A DNA stretch of 64,000 nt from CANMUM01 sp965263365 (GTDB lineage: Bacteria > Pseudomonadota > Alphaproteobacteria > Rhodobacterales > Rhodobacteraceae), in the NCBI GenBank assembly GCA_965263365.1, contig OZ253672.1, positions 744,001-808,000 on the forward strand, in the 5' to 3' direction. Position numbers and translations under genes: made by a program. The notes below the pieces were generated by a model. That model made no database searches. It saw only the letters and a list, made by a program, of their open reading frames with translations, and had not been told where the DNA came from. Numbering within the stretch: the stretch's first letter is position 1; every line of letters begins with the position of its first letter. Shown piece after piece: positions 25,936-35,663 of this stretch.

Positions 25936-26717
25936 GACAATCCAAGTATGTTTTGCGTGGCTTTGCGCACATCGGCTTGGCGCATGAGGCTTTCGCCGAT
26001 TAGGAAACGTGTGACCCCGATGTCTGCAATTGATTTGAGATCTTCGTGGGTAAATAGACCACTTTCACATACGATATCTCGGTCGGCTTCAATAAGGGGC
26101 GCAAGGCGGCGTGTGACATCAAGGCTAATATCAAAACTTCTCAGATCACGGTTATTGATCCCGATGAGTTTTGAATTGAGTTTGAGTGCGCGCTCAATTT
26201 CGACTTCTGTGTGTGTTTCGATAAGGACATCCATACCCAAATCCAATGCGACAGTTTCGAGTTCTTTGGCTTGGGTATCGCTTAAGCACGCCATGATCAG
26301 CAAAATACAATCGGCACCGATGGCGCGCGATTCATAGATTTGGTAGGGATCGAACATAAAATCTTTACGCAATGCGGGAAGATCACAGGCCGCGCGCGCA
26401 GCTTCAAGAAATGCGTCTTGACCTTGAAAGCTTGGCGTATCTGTCAGGACAGATAGGCACGCGGCCCCCCCTTCAGCATAGGCTTTCGCCAGGCGAGGAG
26501 GATCAAAATCTTCTCTTATTAAGCCTTTAGAGGGTGATGCCTTTTTAATTTCGGCGATAAGTGCAAATTTATCTTGAAGAGCGAGTGCATTTCGAAATCC
26601 ACGCGGCGCGGATGCTGATTTTGCGCGGCCGATAATTTCATTTATCGAGACTTCTTGCTTACGTGCCGCTATTTCTTCAAGTTTGTACGTTTTTATCTTT
26701 TCTAAAATATCAATCAT
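25932..26717 (-). CDS. trpC: indole-3-glycerol phosphate synthase
   Basis: A 261-aa TIM-barrel enzyme of tryptophan synthesis, monofunctional with no TrpF fusion. Motifs are LIAEIKKASPSKGLIR near 52-67 with the catalytic Lys, RKDFMFDPYQIYE near 115-127, INNRDLRSF near 185 and CESGLFT near 215. It overlaps trpD and moaC by 4 bases at each side. Confidence 0.95.
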   Translation of the reverse strand: MIDILEKIKTYKLEEIAARKQEVSINEIIGRAKSASAPRGFRNALALQDKFALIAEIKKASPSKGLIREDFDPPRLAKAYAEGGAACLSVLTDTPSFQGQDAFLEAARAACDLPALRKDFMFDPYQIYESRAIGADCILLIMACLSDTQAKELETVALDLGMDVLIETHTEVEIERALKLNSKLIGINNRDLRSFDISLDVTRRLAPLIEADRDIVCESGLFTHEDLKSIADIGVTRFLIGESLMRQADVRKATQNILGLS

Positions 26718-27733
26718 TTAGATTGACCTGTTAATTTTATAAGCGCATCGAGCTTTTTGAAAGCCGCACCTTCGTCGATTGAGCGTCTTGCCAATTCTGC
26801 ACCGTCTTCTAAATTATCGGCATGACCCGCGATTAATAATGCAGCTGCCGCGTTAAGTAAAACAGCGTCGCGGTAAGCATCCTTTTTGCCAGCAAAAAGA
26901 GCTTGAAAACGTTTTGCGTTATAATCCGGCGTCCCGCCCATAATATCTTCGAGTTTGTGTGAGGGCAGACCTGCATCTTGGGGCGCGATGGTAAAGGAGC
27001 GCAAATTTCCATTATGGGTTTCAACGACTTGACTGGGCGCGACAATGGAGAGCTCATCTGATCCATCTCCACCATGAACGAGCCAAGCACGCTGAGTGCC
27101 AAGCGCTGTTAGCACTTCTGCCATGGGTTGAAGGAGTTCCGGCGAATAGGCGCCGGTCAATTGAAGTTTCACGTCGGCTGGGTTTGTCAATGGACCCAAA
27201 ATGTTGAAAATAGTGCGGGTTGCAAGCTCGGTGCGCGCGGGCATCACATGTTTTATGGCGGGGTGATGCATCGGCGCCATCATGAAAGCAATGCCAGCTT
27301 CATCAAGAACTTTCTGAACGCTTGATGCCTCGATCATTGTGGTCACGCCGGTTTTTGAGAGCACGTCAGCAGCGCCTGATTGTGATGACAGATTTTTATT
27401 CCCATGCTTCGCAACCGTTACGCCTGCGCCGGCAACAACAATGGCGGTTGCTGTTGAAATATTCAATGTGCCCACGCCATCTCCGCCTGTGCCAACGATA
27501 TCTATCGCGCCGTCCGGAGCGCTGACTTTTGTGGCGTGAGCGCGCATAACTTGGGCGGCGGCGGTAATTTCTTCACTCGATTCGCCGCGCGTTCGCAATA
27601 CCATCAAAAATCCAGCTATTTGTGCGTCGGTGGCTTCGCCTTTCATGATGGTTTCAAATGCCAATTGAGCGGATTCTCTTGAAAGGGGCGCGTCTATGGC
27701 CTGATTGATAAGGGGAAGCAGTTTATTTGACAT
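26714..27733 (-). CDS. trpD: anthranilate phosphoribosyltransferase
   Basis: A 339-aa enzyme that attaches PRPP-derived ribose to anthranilate. The PRPP loop is DIVGTGGDGVGTLNIST near 77-93, KHGNKNLSSQSGAADVL near 105-121 is the second substrate loop, and GPLTNPA near 180 is typical. The frame extends to 27757, but ATG at 27733 (MSNKLLPLINQAI) gives the usual N-terminus and overlaps trpG by only 11 bases. Confidence 0.95.
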   Translation of the reverse strand: MSNKLLPLINQAIDAPLSRESAQLAFETIMKGEATDAQIAGFLMVLRTRGESSEEITAAAQVMRAHATKVSAPDGAIDIVGTGGDGVGTLNISTATAIVVAGAGVTVAKHGNKNLSSQSGAADVLSKTGVTTMIEASSVQKVLDEAGIAFMMAPMHHPAIKHVMPARTELATRTIFNILGPLTNPADVKLQLTGAYSPELLQPMAEVLTALGTQRAWLVHGGDGSDELSIVAPSQVVETHNGNLRSFTIAPQDAGLPSHKLEDIMGGTPDYNAKRFQALFAGKKDAYRDAVLLNAAAALLIAGHADNLEDGAELARRSIDEGAAFKKLDALIKLTGQSK

Positions 27734-28313
27734 TAAAATTTTCCATAATTGAGACAAAGTTGCGAACTAATTCATGGCCGTATTCGGAGGCAATCGACTC
27801 TGGGTGAAATTGAACTCCGTGAATTGGCAGAGTTTTGTGAGAAATTCCCATAATGGTTGAATCATTTTCGATGCGCGCAGTTACATCTAGGCAATGCGGC
27901 ATAGTTTCGGGATCAATGGTTAATGAATGGTAGCGTGTCGCCTCATAGGGCGTGGGGATGTCTTTAAAAACGCCTGTGCCATCATGTTCGATACGACCCA
28001 TTTTTCCATGCATGACTTCACGCGCACGTACGATTTTTGCGCCAAAATATTGACCAATTGTTTGATGACCTAGGCAAATTCCAAATAGTGGGATTTGCGC
28101 ATTCGCAGCGGCACCGACCAGATCAAGGCAAATTCCGGCTTCATTGGGGCTGCAAGGCCCGGGGCTTAATACGATTCCATTAGGCTGAAATGCTAAAATT
28201 TCATCCACGCTGGCTTTGTCATTACGGATCACTTTCATCTCATCTACAACTTCGCCAAAATAATGTACTAAATTATAGGTAAAGCTGTCATAGTTATCGA
28301 TAAATAATAACAT
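27723..28313 (-). CDS. trpG: anthranilate synthase glutamine amidotransferase subunit
   Basis: A 196-aa class I glutamine amidotransferase that supplies ammonia to TrpE. The catalytic Cys is in FGICLGHQTIGQ near 80, and the His-Glu pair is in GVQFHPESIAS near 170-180. IDNYDSFTYNLVHYFGE at the N-terminus and LSPGPCSPNEAG near 52 are typical. It is not fused to trpE, which lies 959 bases upstream behind an oppositely oriented gene. No attenuator could be made out in the 105-base leader region. Confidence 0.94.
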   Translation of the reverse strand: MLLFIDNYDSFTYNLVHYFGEVVDEMKVIRNDKASVDEILAFQPNGIVLSPGPCSPNEAGICLDLVGAAANAQIPLFGICLGHQTIGQYFGAKIVRAREVMHGKMGRIEHDGTGVFKDIPTPYEATRYHSLTIDPETMPHCLDVTARIENDSTIMGISHKTLPIHGVQFHPESIASEYGHELVRNFVSIMENFNVK

Positions 28314-28418
28314 TTTGGAATGTCCGCTTGATAAATTCTCTCAGGGAGATGTAATAGGGACTAGAGAGGTGTTTGTAAATAAGTATAGGTTGATTTGCGA
28401 ACAAAGCAGAATTGAAAA

Positions 28419-29258
28419 ATGGTAAGAATTCGAGTTCGGTCAGTTTGCGCGGTTTTCATTTCATTTTTGCTATTTGGGCAAAATACTGTCTATGCTGAAA
28501 ACGAAATTCGTTCCGAGGAAAATGGCCACACACCTTCGCAACAAGTCCATTCAGCTCAATTCGAGCTTGCACAAGCGAACTCAAATGCCGAAATTGTGGC
28601 GGGAACGCAGTCACAATTTGAAGTGGAACCGCTTCCAGAGCCCGTAGAATTTGACGAGGGTGAAGATGATCAAACACCTGATGGCCGCTATTTTCCTGAA
28701 AATGTAAGGTTAATTTTATCAGAATCTGCAGAATCGCGACTTGTACTAAACGATATTGAGAGCTTACCTGCGTGGGTTGAGCTCGCCGTTTGGCCCGATA
28801 GCGCGCTCGTAAATTCAGGACGCCCGTATTATTTACTGACGCCCCCAGTTGATATTATGGAAAGTTATCGCTTAAAGCATATCGTGAAAGATGAAGAGGG
28901 CTACTATGTCAAAGCCTTTGACAAAAGTTTGGGGCTTTTTGCACGAAATTTCGAGGCGCTTGCGGTTGCTGATGATTTCACGCGTCTTATATATAGCCGC
29001 TTAGCTGCCAAGCAAAAGTCAATTATGTTATTGAGTTCTTATGTGGATCCCAAACTTAATCGCGCGCTTGATGAAACGCAAATCGACTTTAATCGGGTTG
29101 ATTATCGATTGGATCCAAATCATGCGAGTGCTTCGGTGAAGCGTCAATGGCAAGTCATTGAAAATCAATCCTTAAGAGGGGCAGAACTCATCGTTTATTA
29201 TGAGCTGGACGCTTCAGGAATTGCGCCTTTGGAGAGTGCGCTTGCCGATTATCAATAA
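28419..29258 (+). CDS. exported protein of unknown function between trpG and trpE
   Basis: A 279-aa protein with a clear signal peptide: basic start (MVRIRVRS), hydrophobic core and an Ala-x-Ala-type site (VYAEN near residue 26). Residues 28-90 are polar and acidic with low complexity (EFDEGEDDQ), so probably disordered. The remainder is a mixed alpha/beta domain without motifs I recognise, so likely periplasmic. It points opposite to the trp genes on both sides and interrupts them. No relation to tryptophan synthesis is implied. Confidence 0.6.
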   Translation: MVRIRVRSVCAVFISFLLFGQNTVYAENEIRSEENGHTPSQQVHSAQFELAQANSNAEIVAGTQSQFEVEPLPEPVEFDEGEDDQTPDGRYFPENVRLILSESAESRLVLNDIESLPAWVELAVWPDSALVNSGRPYYLLTPPVDIMESYRLKHIVKDEEGYYVKAFDKSLGLFARNFEALAVADDFTRLIYSRLAAKQKSIMLLSSYVDPKLNRALDETQIDFNRVDYRLDPNHASASVKRQWQVIENQSLRGAELIVYYELDASGIAPLESALADYQ

Positions 29259-29271
29259 GGCGCGTTTTAAG

Positions 29272-30777
29272 TCAGTTTGTAGAATCCGCAAAATAAACGG
29301 CTTCTTTTGCCGCGACAAGCAAGGCGCGCGATTTATGCTCACATTCTTGATATTCGGATTCGGGGTCACTGTCATAAACGATGCCCGCTCCGGCTTGAAT
29401 ATAGAGTTTTTTATTGGCTAAAATGGCGGTGCGCAGTGCAATACAAATGTCCATATCACCATTCGCTGAAAAATAGCCAACGCCGCCGCCGTATACCCCA
29501 CGTTTTTCAGGTTCTAATTCATCAATGATCTGCATCGCCCGAACTTTTGGTGCGCCGCTTAGTGTGCCCGCAGGAAGACCTGATAAAAGCGCGTCAATCG
29601 CGGACTTGTCCCGCGCGAGCTTTCCGATCACGTTTGAAACAATATGCATCACATGAGAATATCGCTCAACGATGAATTGCTCAGTCGGTTTAACCGTTTT
29701 GGGTTGTGAGACACGTCCCACGTCGTTTCGACCAAGATCAATCAACATTAAATGTTCGGCGCATTCTTTAGGATCGGCAAGCAGTTCCTTTTCGAGGCGC
29801 ATATCTTCTTGTGGATTTTCGCCTCGTGGGCGCGTGCCCGCGATGGGGCGGATCGTGACGGTTTCCCCCGTGAGATTTACAAGAATTTCTGGGCTCGCGC
29901 CGATCACTTGAAAATCACCAAATTCGAAAAAGAACATATAAGGCGAGGGATTTGTACGCCGCAAGGCGCGATAAAGCGCGAAAGGCGGGAGTGAAAAGGG
30001 AAGCGTCCATCTTTGCGATAAGACAACTTGAAAAATATCCCCGGCAAGAATGTACTCTTTGGCACGCCGCACCATTTCCAAAAATTCAGGCTTACTCATG
30101 TTCGCGCTTAAATCATCGACATCCGCCTCCGCACGAAGCGGAATTGCCGCGGGCATTGAACCTTGAATTTTATCCAGCGCGTTTCTTAGCCGCTCAGACG
30201 CGATTTCATAAGCTGCTGAAAACGCCATATCATCGCGAGGATGAAGAGGTGTCACAATGATTACTTCATGCTTGACGTTATCAACAATGACAATGATGGT
30301 TGGCCTGAAGAAAAGCATGTCAGGGGTTTGAATGGGGTCAAAGTTCGGAGCGCCAAGAGGTTCGATCTGGCGAATGACATCATAGGACATATATCCAAAA
30401 AGGCCACTTGCAGGCGCGGGCAAGTTCGTGTCGAAATTTTCGATACGGTTATTATCGATCAATTTCTTGAGTTCATCAATTGGTTTCCCTTTTAATGGGA
30501 GGAAACGATCATCAAATAAGGCTTTCGTATTTATTTCACACTTATCATCTTTGGCGCGAAAGACTAAATCTGGATTCAGGCCCAAAATCGAAAAACGTGC
30601 GCGTGCTTCCCCGCCCGTGACCGATTCGAGAATGAACGAGTTTTTTTGGCCTTGAGCGACCTTTGAAAATAGAGACACTGGCGTGTCTAGGTCCGCAATA
30701 ATACGTGTCGAAAGTAGCTGTGGACTCCCTTCTTCATATAATTTTTGGGCATTCTCAAAGGTTGGGGAGACGATCAT
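29272..30777 (-). CDS. trpE: anthranilate synthase component I
   Basis: A 501-aa chorismate-using enzyme that makes anthranilate with TrpG. Conserved blocks are IRPIAGTRPRG near 325, DLGRNDVGRVS near 360-370, HIVSNV near 390, and GTLSGAPKVRAMQIIDELEPEKRG near 415-438 followed by GGVGYF and AGAGIVYDSDP. The N-terminal regulatory region is present, so tryptophan feedback is likely. ATG at 30777 overlaps the ppiD stop (ATGA), so trpE is translated from the ppiD message. Confidence 0.95.
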   Translation of the reverse strand: MIVSPTFENAQKLYEEGSPQLLSTRIIADLDTPVSLFSKVAQGQKNSFILESVTGGEARARFSILGLNPDLVFRAKDDKCEINTKALFDDRFLPLKGKPIDELKKLIDNNRIENFDTNLPAPASGLFGYMSYDVIRQIEPLGAPNFDPIQTPDMLFFRPTIIVIVDNVKHEVIIVTPLHPRDDMAFSAAYEIASERLRNALDKIQGSMPAAIPLRAEADVDDLSANMSKPEFLEMVRRAKEYILAGDIFQVVLSQRWTLPFSLPPFALYRALRRTNPSPYMFFFEFGDFQVIGASPEILVNLTGETVTIRPIAGTRPRGENPQEDMRLEKELLADPKECAEHLMLIDLGRNDVGRVSQPKTVKPTEQFIVERYSHVMHIVSNVIGKLARDKSAIDALLSGLPAGTLSGAPKVRAMQIIDELEPEKRGVYGGGVGYFSANGDMDICIALRTAILANKKLYIQAGAGIVYDSDPESEYQECEHKSRALLVAAKEAVYFADSTN

Positions 30778-32615
30778 TGTGTTGTAGCTCCGGTAATTTG
30801 ATCGATCAGTGCAGGATTTAGGGTTGCCTCAACCTCAATCGCATGAGTGTTGGTCAACGCGAATAGAATTTGATTGGAAATTGACGCACGAAGCTGCTCT
30901 TCATTTCGCTCCGAGAGTTTTTGTCCATTGGGTGTCTCTGCATTAAACGGTACCACCCTCGTGATTTCAGCGAGATAAGCGGTGTTGCCATCAATATAAT
31001 CCCAAACGGTACGATCGTCACTTTCACGTCCAAACATTCCGAAAGCAAGAGGAAGTGGCATCGCTTGCATCGCATCGCGCACATCTAAAGGTGCAATCGT
31101 GATCAGTTCAAAATCTTGGGCAGTTGCAATTTCTTCTAAACTTTTGCCGCTTTCAACCTCTAGCAATAAGGCTTGGTGTAACGCATTAAGCTCAATAGAC
31201 TTTTTCTCCATCATAATGGATTCTTCTATCTCGGCTTTGACTTCTTCGTAGGGCAATGTGAGCGGTTCTTCTTCTTTTAAAACTTTTATGATGACTTGAG
31301 CACCATTAGGAAGATTGATCGGAGCGAGTGTCACACCGAGTTCGGCTGTGCTTATGGCCTCTTTAACAGCAGGGGAGTCTGTAAGTCCTAAAATTTCATC
31401 ACTTGTTGAAAGGTTTGCAAAATCAAAATCTGTTTGTTCAGCAATCGTCTTGGGATCACTCCCACCAGCAACAAGATCAAGAAGCTTATCCTCGTTTTCT
31501 GAGTATAGAGATTGCATCTCATCATAAGCAATGAGTGCAGCAATTTCATCTCTTGCGTCTTCAAAGCTACCCACCTCAGAAGCCTGAATACCTTGAAAAA
31601 TATAAACTGAATATCCAAATGGCGTTTCCGAACTGAATACGAGTTCGTCACTATCTTCTTGAATTTGTGCGCGAATTTCTTCAGGAAGTTCATCAGAATT
31701 TGTGCCTAAAAATAGGTACTGTTCTTCTTCTAACCCTAAATTTTGCGCATGCGAGACCAAGTCTTCGCTAGATGTTATTGTTTCTGCAGTTGCTTGATCT
31801 TCCACGTTGACAACATAAAGTTTTTCAATTTGCGCTGGCGCATCCGGGTTTTGCGCTTGTGAATCGTAAACTGAGCGGATACGGGTTTGGTCAATTTTTG
31901 CGGGATCAACGAAAAGGTAAGCCATATCAAAAACACGCTCAGGTTCAGCAACATAGTTTCCTTTTTGAGCTTCGTAATATTCTCGCATTTCGCTTTCATC
32001 AGGTGAGCGGACGTCTGAAGCCAAGAGATCAAGATCATAGCCAATATACCTAATGCCACGTGTTTCACCGCTTTGTGCGTTCATTGCATTTAGCAATTCA
32101 TCATGTTTAGGGGCAAGTTTAGAAATAGCGGCAATCATCAAATTCTGTTCGAGTTCTTCACTAATACGAGATTTAAGCTGATTTTCAGTCAAATTCCGCG
32201 CTTCAAGAAAACCTTTGTAGGTTGATGAATCAATTTCTCCATCTGCGCCCACGAGCCCTGGTATGAGAGCAATTTGATCTGCGAGCGCACGATCGCTAAA
32301 TTTAAAATCCGATTTTATTGCGAGGTCTCGAAGCGCTGCGCGTTGAATTTGTTCGCGCTCCACAATTTCAGGAAGTCCCGATAAACGGGCATCAGACAGT
32401 GAAAGCGGTCTACCCATTTGTTCGCTCTCTTGTGCAATTCTGTTGCGATAAGCTTGATCAAACTGTTGGGCGTTAATTTTGACATCATCCACTTGAATCG
32501 CAACATCGCTGTTTGTGCCGGTAAAAACGCTTTCAAGGCCAAAGCCTCCCATGGCTAAAATCATTATTCCAAGCATGATGTACATGCCCATGCCAACTCT
32601 TTTGCGCTTCGCCAT
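30774..32615 (-). CDS. ppiD: periplasmic folding chaperone, SurA/PpiD-type
   Basis: About 613 aa: a short cytosolic tail (AKRKRVGMG), one membrane anchor (IMLGIMILAMGGFG, about residues 12-28), a SurA-N-like helical chaperone region (about 30-180) and a weakly conserved parvulin-like middle domain (about 245-365), then a helical C-terminal part. This is the PpiD layout for helping newly exported proteins fold at the inner membrane. The start chosen at 32615 is the first Met that places the anchor at the N-terminus; longer frames overlap the divergent ABC-F gene. Coupled to trpE. Confidence 0.8.
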   Translation of the reverse strand: MAKRKRVGMGMYIMLGIMILAMGGFGLESVFTGTNSDVAIQVDDVKINAQQFDQAYRNRIAQESEQMGRPLSLSDARLSGLPEIVEREQIQRAALRDLAIKSDFKFSDRALADQIALIPGLVGADGEIDSSTYKGFLEARNLTENQLKSRISEELEQNLMIAAISKLAPKHDELLNAMNAQSGETRGIRYIGYDLDLLASDVRSPDESEMREYYEAQKGNYVAEPERVFDMAYLFVDPAKIDQTRIRSVYDSQAQNPDAPAQIEKLYVVNVEDQATAETITSSEDLVSHAQNLGLEEEQYLFLGTNSDELPEEIRAQIQEDSDELVFSSETPFGYSVYIFQGIQASEVGSFEDARDEIAALIAYDEMQSLYSENEDKLLDLVAGGSDPKTIAEQTDFDFANLSTSDEILGLTDSPAVKEAISTAELGVTLAPINLPNGAQVIIKVLKEEEPLTLPYEEVKAEIEESIMMEKKSIELNALHQALLLEVESGKSLEEIATAQDFELITIAPLDVRDAMQAMPLPLAFGMFGRESDDRTVWDYIDGNTAYLAEITRVVPFNAETPNGQKLSERNEEQLRASISNQILFALTNTHAIEVEATLNPALIDQITGATTQ

Positions 32616-32713
32616 TTCGATTTCCTTAGTGCTTTTTTGTCTTTTATGTTCCGCACACGATTCATGCAAGGGTAGCCATTGCAAGAAATCAAAAAAAACA
32701 ATAGAGGAGGAGC

Positions 32714-34546
32714 ATGTCGAGCGCACCCATTCTCACCCTCAAAAATATTTCTCTTGGACTTGGCGATCAGGTTTTGTTTGATGACATTTCGTTGACGATA
32801 AACGAAGGGGATCGGCTTTGTCTTGTTGGTCGAAATGGCGCTGGGAAATCCACCTTTATGAAAGTCATGGCAGGTTTGATTGAAACCGACGAGGGAGAGA
32901 TTGTTCCGCGTCTGGGTTTGGAAGTCTCGATGCTTGATCAAAACCCCAGTTTTCAAGGATTTGCGAGATTGTTTGATTTTGCGGCGCAAGGTTTTGAAGA
33001 GCACGAAACCTATTTGCTTGAATCCGCTTTTGAAGGACTGGGGTTGCCAGTTGAACTCAGGACTGAAAATGCTTCAGGTGGCGAAAAGCGTAAGGCCGCA
33101 CTCGCGCGATTAATCAGCAAAGAGGCCGATTTGTGGTTACTTGATGAGCCGACAAATCACTTAGACATTGCGTCGATTGAATGGCTTGAACGGACACTGA
33201 ATGCAAAGCGCACGGGTGCATTTATTCTGATTTCTCATGATCGTCAGTTTCTCAAACGCCTTTCGCGCGGGACATTGTGGCTCGACCGAACAAAATTGCG
33301 TCGAAAAAATGAGGGCTATGCCGCATTTGAGGAGTGGCGAGATCAGACTTATTCTGAAGAAAAGGCAAAGTGGCGCAAAGAAGATAAGTTCATTGAGGAG
33401 GAACAACATTGGGCTGTCGAAGGAATCTCAGCGCGCCGGAAGCGTAATCAAGGGAGACTGCGCCGTTTAGAGGGCATGAAAGACGATGCGAGCACGCGCA
33501 TTAAACAAGAGCGCCGTGCGGAACTTGTGCTTGCTGATAGTGATCCTTCTGGAAAGCTCATTGTCGAATTGAAAAATACGTCTAAGTCTTATGGGAAGCC
33601 AATTTTTAAAGATCTAAGTTTAAAAATCACACGCGGACAGCGAATAGCGATTGTAGGTCCCAATGGGGCGGGAAAATCAACATTGGTCAGGGTGTTACTC
33701 GGTATAGAAGAGGTTGATAGTGGGCGGTTTCGACAAGGTTTGAATCAAGAAGTTGCCTATTTTGATCAAGCCCGCGAGAAATTTAAGCCAAATGCGACTT
33801 TGGCATCGGCCTTAACCGATAGTGAGAAGTTATCGGTCAAAGGGCGCGATGATCAAGTCATGGTCAGAGGGCAGCCCCGTCATATTTATGCCTATTTAAA
33901 AGCGTTTCTCTTTAAGCCTTCACAAGTTAAATCGCCGGTTTCGACACTTTCTGGCGGAGAGCGCGCACGATTGATTTTAGCGAAAATCATGGCTGAAGAG
34001 AGCAATGTTCTGGTTCTTGATGAGCCTACAAATGATCTTGATGTTGAAACGCTCGATTTGTTGCAGGAGGTGATTGATGATTATGCAGGCACAGTCATTT
34101 TGGTTAGTCATGATCGTGATTTTGTTGACCGTATCGCGGAGCGCACGATTTTTATGGACGGAAAGGGACACGCAGAGATTTATGCGGGCGGTTGGTCTGA
34201 TCTCGTTGATCAAGGAGGGGGGTTTGAACAGTTAAGCACCGGAAAGGTGAAACCGAAAAAGAAAAAGATCACGGAAAAGGAAGTCTATAAATCTGAGCTA
34301 GGCCGTTTAACCTTTGTCGACCAGCATCGCTTAGACGAACTTCCTCAAATTATTGAAAAAATTGAAAAAGAAATCGAAACGCTTGAAGAATTGCTGTCAG
34401 ATAGTTCGCTTTACGCGGACAATCCTGTGAAATTCCAAAAGGCGACAGCGATGTTGGAAGAACGGCAGGCTCAGTTGCTAGAATCTGAGGAAGAATGGCT
34501 GATGCTTGAAGAAAAACGTGCGTCACTTGAAAATAAGTCCGAATAA
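32714..34546 (+). CDS. ABC-F family ATPase (Uup-like)
   Basis: A 610-aa soluble twin-ATPase with no membrane domain. Walker A motifs are VGRNGAGKST near residue 36 and VGPNGAGKST near 315; signatures ASGGEKRKAALAR and LSGGERARLILAK and Walker B LLDEPTNHLD / VLDEPTNDLD are all intact. A linker of charged helices joins the two halves and the C-terminal 80 residues form a Glu/Lys-rich coiled coil as in Uup. Relatives act on ribosomes or on DNA integrity. A strong GGAGGAG ribosome site precedes the ATG. Divergent from ppiD. Confidence 0.9.
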   Translation: MSSAPILTLKNISLGLGDQVLFDDISLTINEGDRLCLVGRNGAGKSTFMKVMAGLIETDEGEIVPRLGLEVSMLDQNPSFQGFARLFDFAAQGFEEHETYLLESAFEGLGLPVELRTENASGGEKRKAALARLISKEADLWLLDEPTNHLDIASIEWLERTLNAKRTGAFILISHDRQFLKRLSRGTLWLDRTKLRRKNEGYAAFEEWRDQTYSEEKAKWRKEDKFIEEEQHWAVEGISARRKRNQGRLRRLEGMKDDASTRIKQERRAELVLADSDPSGKLIVELKNTSKSYGKPIFKDLSLKITRGQRIAIVGPNGAGKSTLVRVLLGIEEVDSGRFRQGLNQEVAYFDQAREKFKPNATLASALTDSEKLSVKGRDDQVMVRGQPRHIYAYLKAFLFKPSQVKSPVSTLSGGERARLILAKIMAEESNVLVLDEPTNDLDVETLDLLQEVIDDYAGTVILVSHDRDFVDRIAERTIFMDGKGHAEIYAGGWSDLVDQGGGFEQLSTGKVKPKKKKITEKEVYKSELGRLTFVDQHRLDELPQIIEKIEKEIETLEELLSDSSLYADNPVKFQKATAMLEERQAQLLESEEEWLMLEEKRASLENKSE

Positions 34547-34581
34547 ACCCAACTGCAAAAAACCAGCTGATCAATAGGCGC

Positions 34582-35283
34582 TTACTTCAGCGTTGGGTTA
34601 ACACGTTTTATGAGCTCTTCACCTGTTTCTACGCGCTCTGAATAGCGATCAACCAAATAGTTTGCACATTCGCGCGTGAGGAGTGTAAACTTCACGAGCT
34701 CCTCCATAACATCGACAATACGATTATAATAAGGCGAAGGCTTCATGCGGCCATTTGCTTCAAATTCGAGGTAGGCTTTGGCAACAGAGCTTTGATTGGG
34801 AATTGTGATCATGCGCATCCATCGACCCAATACGCGCATTTGGTTCACGGCATTAAAGCTTTGAGATCCGCCGCTAACTTGCATGACGGCGAGTGTCTTG
34901 CCTTGCGTAGGGCGCATAGCCCCGAGTGATAAAGGGATCCAGTCTATTTGTGTTTTCATAACACCCGTCATGGCGCCATGACGTTCAGGACTACACCAAA
35001 CCATCCCCTCGCACCATTCCGTGAGTTTGTGAAGTTCATCAACCTTGGCGTGGTTTTGGTTAGTGGGATCGTCAACAAGCGGAAGGCCTTGTGGGTCAAA
35101 TATTTTTGTTTCCGCACCCAGTGCATCTAAAATTAAGGCGCTTTCTCGCACACATTTTTTCGAATAGCTCTCTGCGCGCAACGAACCATATAGAAGTAAT
35201 ATTCGTGGTTTATGCGATGACTGCACGCCTAATTTATTTAAATCAGGTTGATGAAAAGATGACGGATCAAGATTGTCGGTCAA
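34582..35283 (-). CDS. arsH: ArsH, NADPH-dependent FMN reductase for arsenicals
   Basis: A 233-aa flavodoxin-like enzyme. The FMN phosphate loop is LLLYGSLRAESYSKK near 29-43, followed by WCSPERHGAMTGVMKTQIDW and VMQVSGGSQSFNAVN, the ArsH signature. In other bacteria it oxidises trivalent methylarsenicals or reduces other oxidants. The apparent start is a TTG at 35283 whose last bases lie in the arsC stop codon, so translation depends on arsC. No internal ATG would keep the N-terminus seen in relatives. Confidence 0.9.
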   Translation of the reverse strand: MTDNLDPSSFHQPDLNKLGVQSSHKPRILLLYGSLRAESYSKKCVRESALILDALGAETKIFDPQGLPLVDDPTNQNHAKVDELHKLTEWCEGMVWCSPERHGAMTGVMKTQIDWIPLSLGAMRPTQGKTLAVMQVSGGSQSFNAVNQMRVLGRWMRMITIPNQSSVAKAYLEFEANGRMKPSPYYNRIVDVMEELVKFTLLTRECANYLVDRYSERVETGEELIKRVNPTLK

Positions 35284-35663
35284 ACAATCTCTCCATCTTC
35301 TTTCGTGAACGCTCCGATATCTTTTGGCAATAGGTCTTTGACAACTTCAGAGGGTCGGCAAAGTCGCGTTCCTTTATCCGAGATCACAACAGGACGGTTT
35401 AGCAAAATGGGATTTGCTTCATAGGCGTCGAGTAGTTCCGCATCAGAAGAATTTTCTGAAAGTCCGAGTTCTTCATATGGCGTACCTTTTTGACGAATGA
35501 AATCGTGAACTGTCGCGCCCGCGTCTTTTACAAAACTCAGAAATTCTTGTCGCGATGGGGGAGATTTTAAATATTCAATCACTTCAGGTTCGATACCCGA
35601 TTCTCTGATCATCGCTAAGACATTGCGTGATGTTCCACATTTTGGATTGTGATATATTTTCAT
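35280..35663 (-). CDS. arsC: arsenate reductase, glutaredoxin-dependent ArsC
   Basis: A 127-aa ArsC of the thioredoxin-fold, glutaredoxin-coupled class. The catalytic Cys9 is in YHNPKCGTSRNVL and the arsenate-contacting arginines include one in LKSPPSR and one in LLNRPVV. It reduces arsenate to arsenite. It is followed without a gap by arsH. Neither arsR nor an arsenite pump (arsB/acr3) lies in the window, so this two-gene unit is partial. Confidence 0.92.
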   Translation of the reverse strand: MKIYHNPKCGTSRNVLAMIRESGIEPEVIEYLKSPPSRQEFLSFVKDAGATVHDFIRQKGTPYEELGLSENSSDAELLDAYEANPILLNRPVVISDKGTRLCRPSEVVKDLLPKDIGAFTKEDGEIV

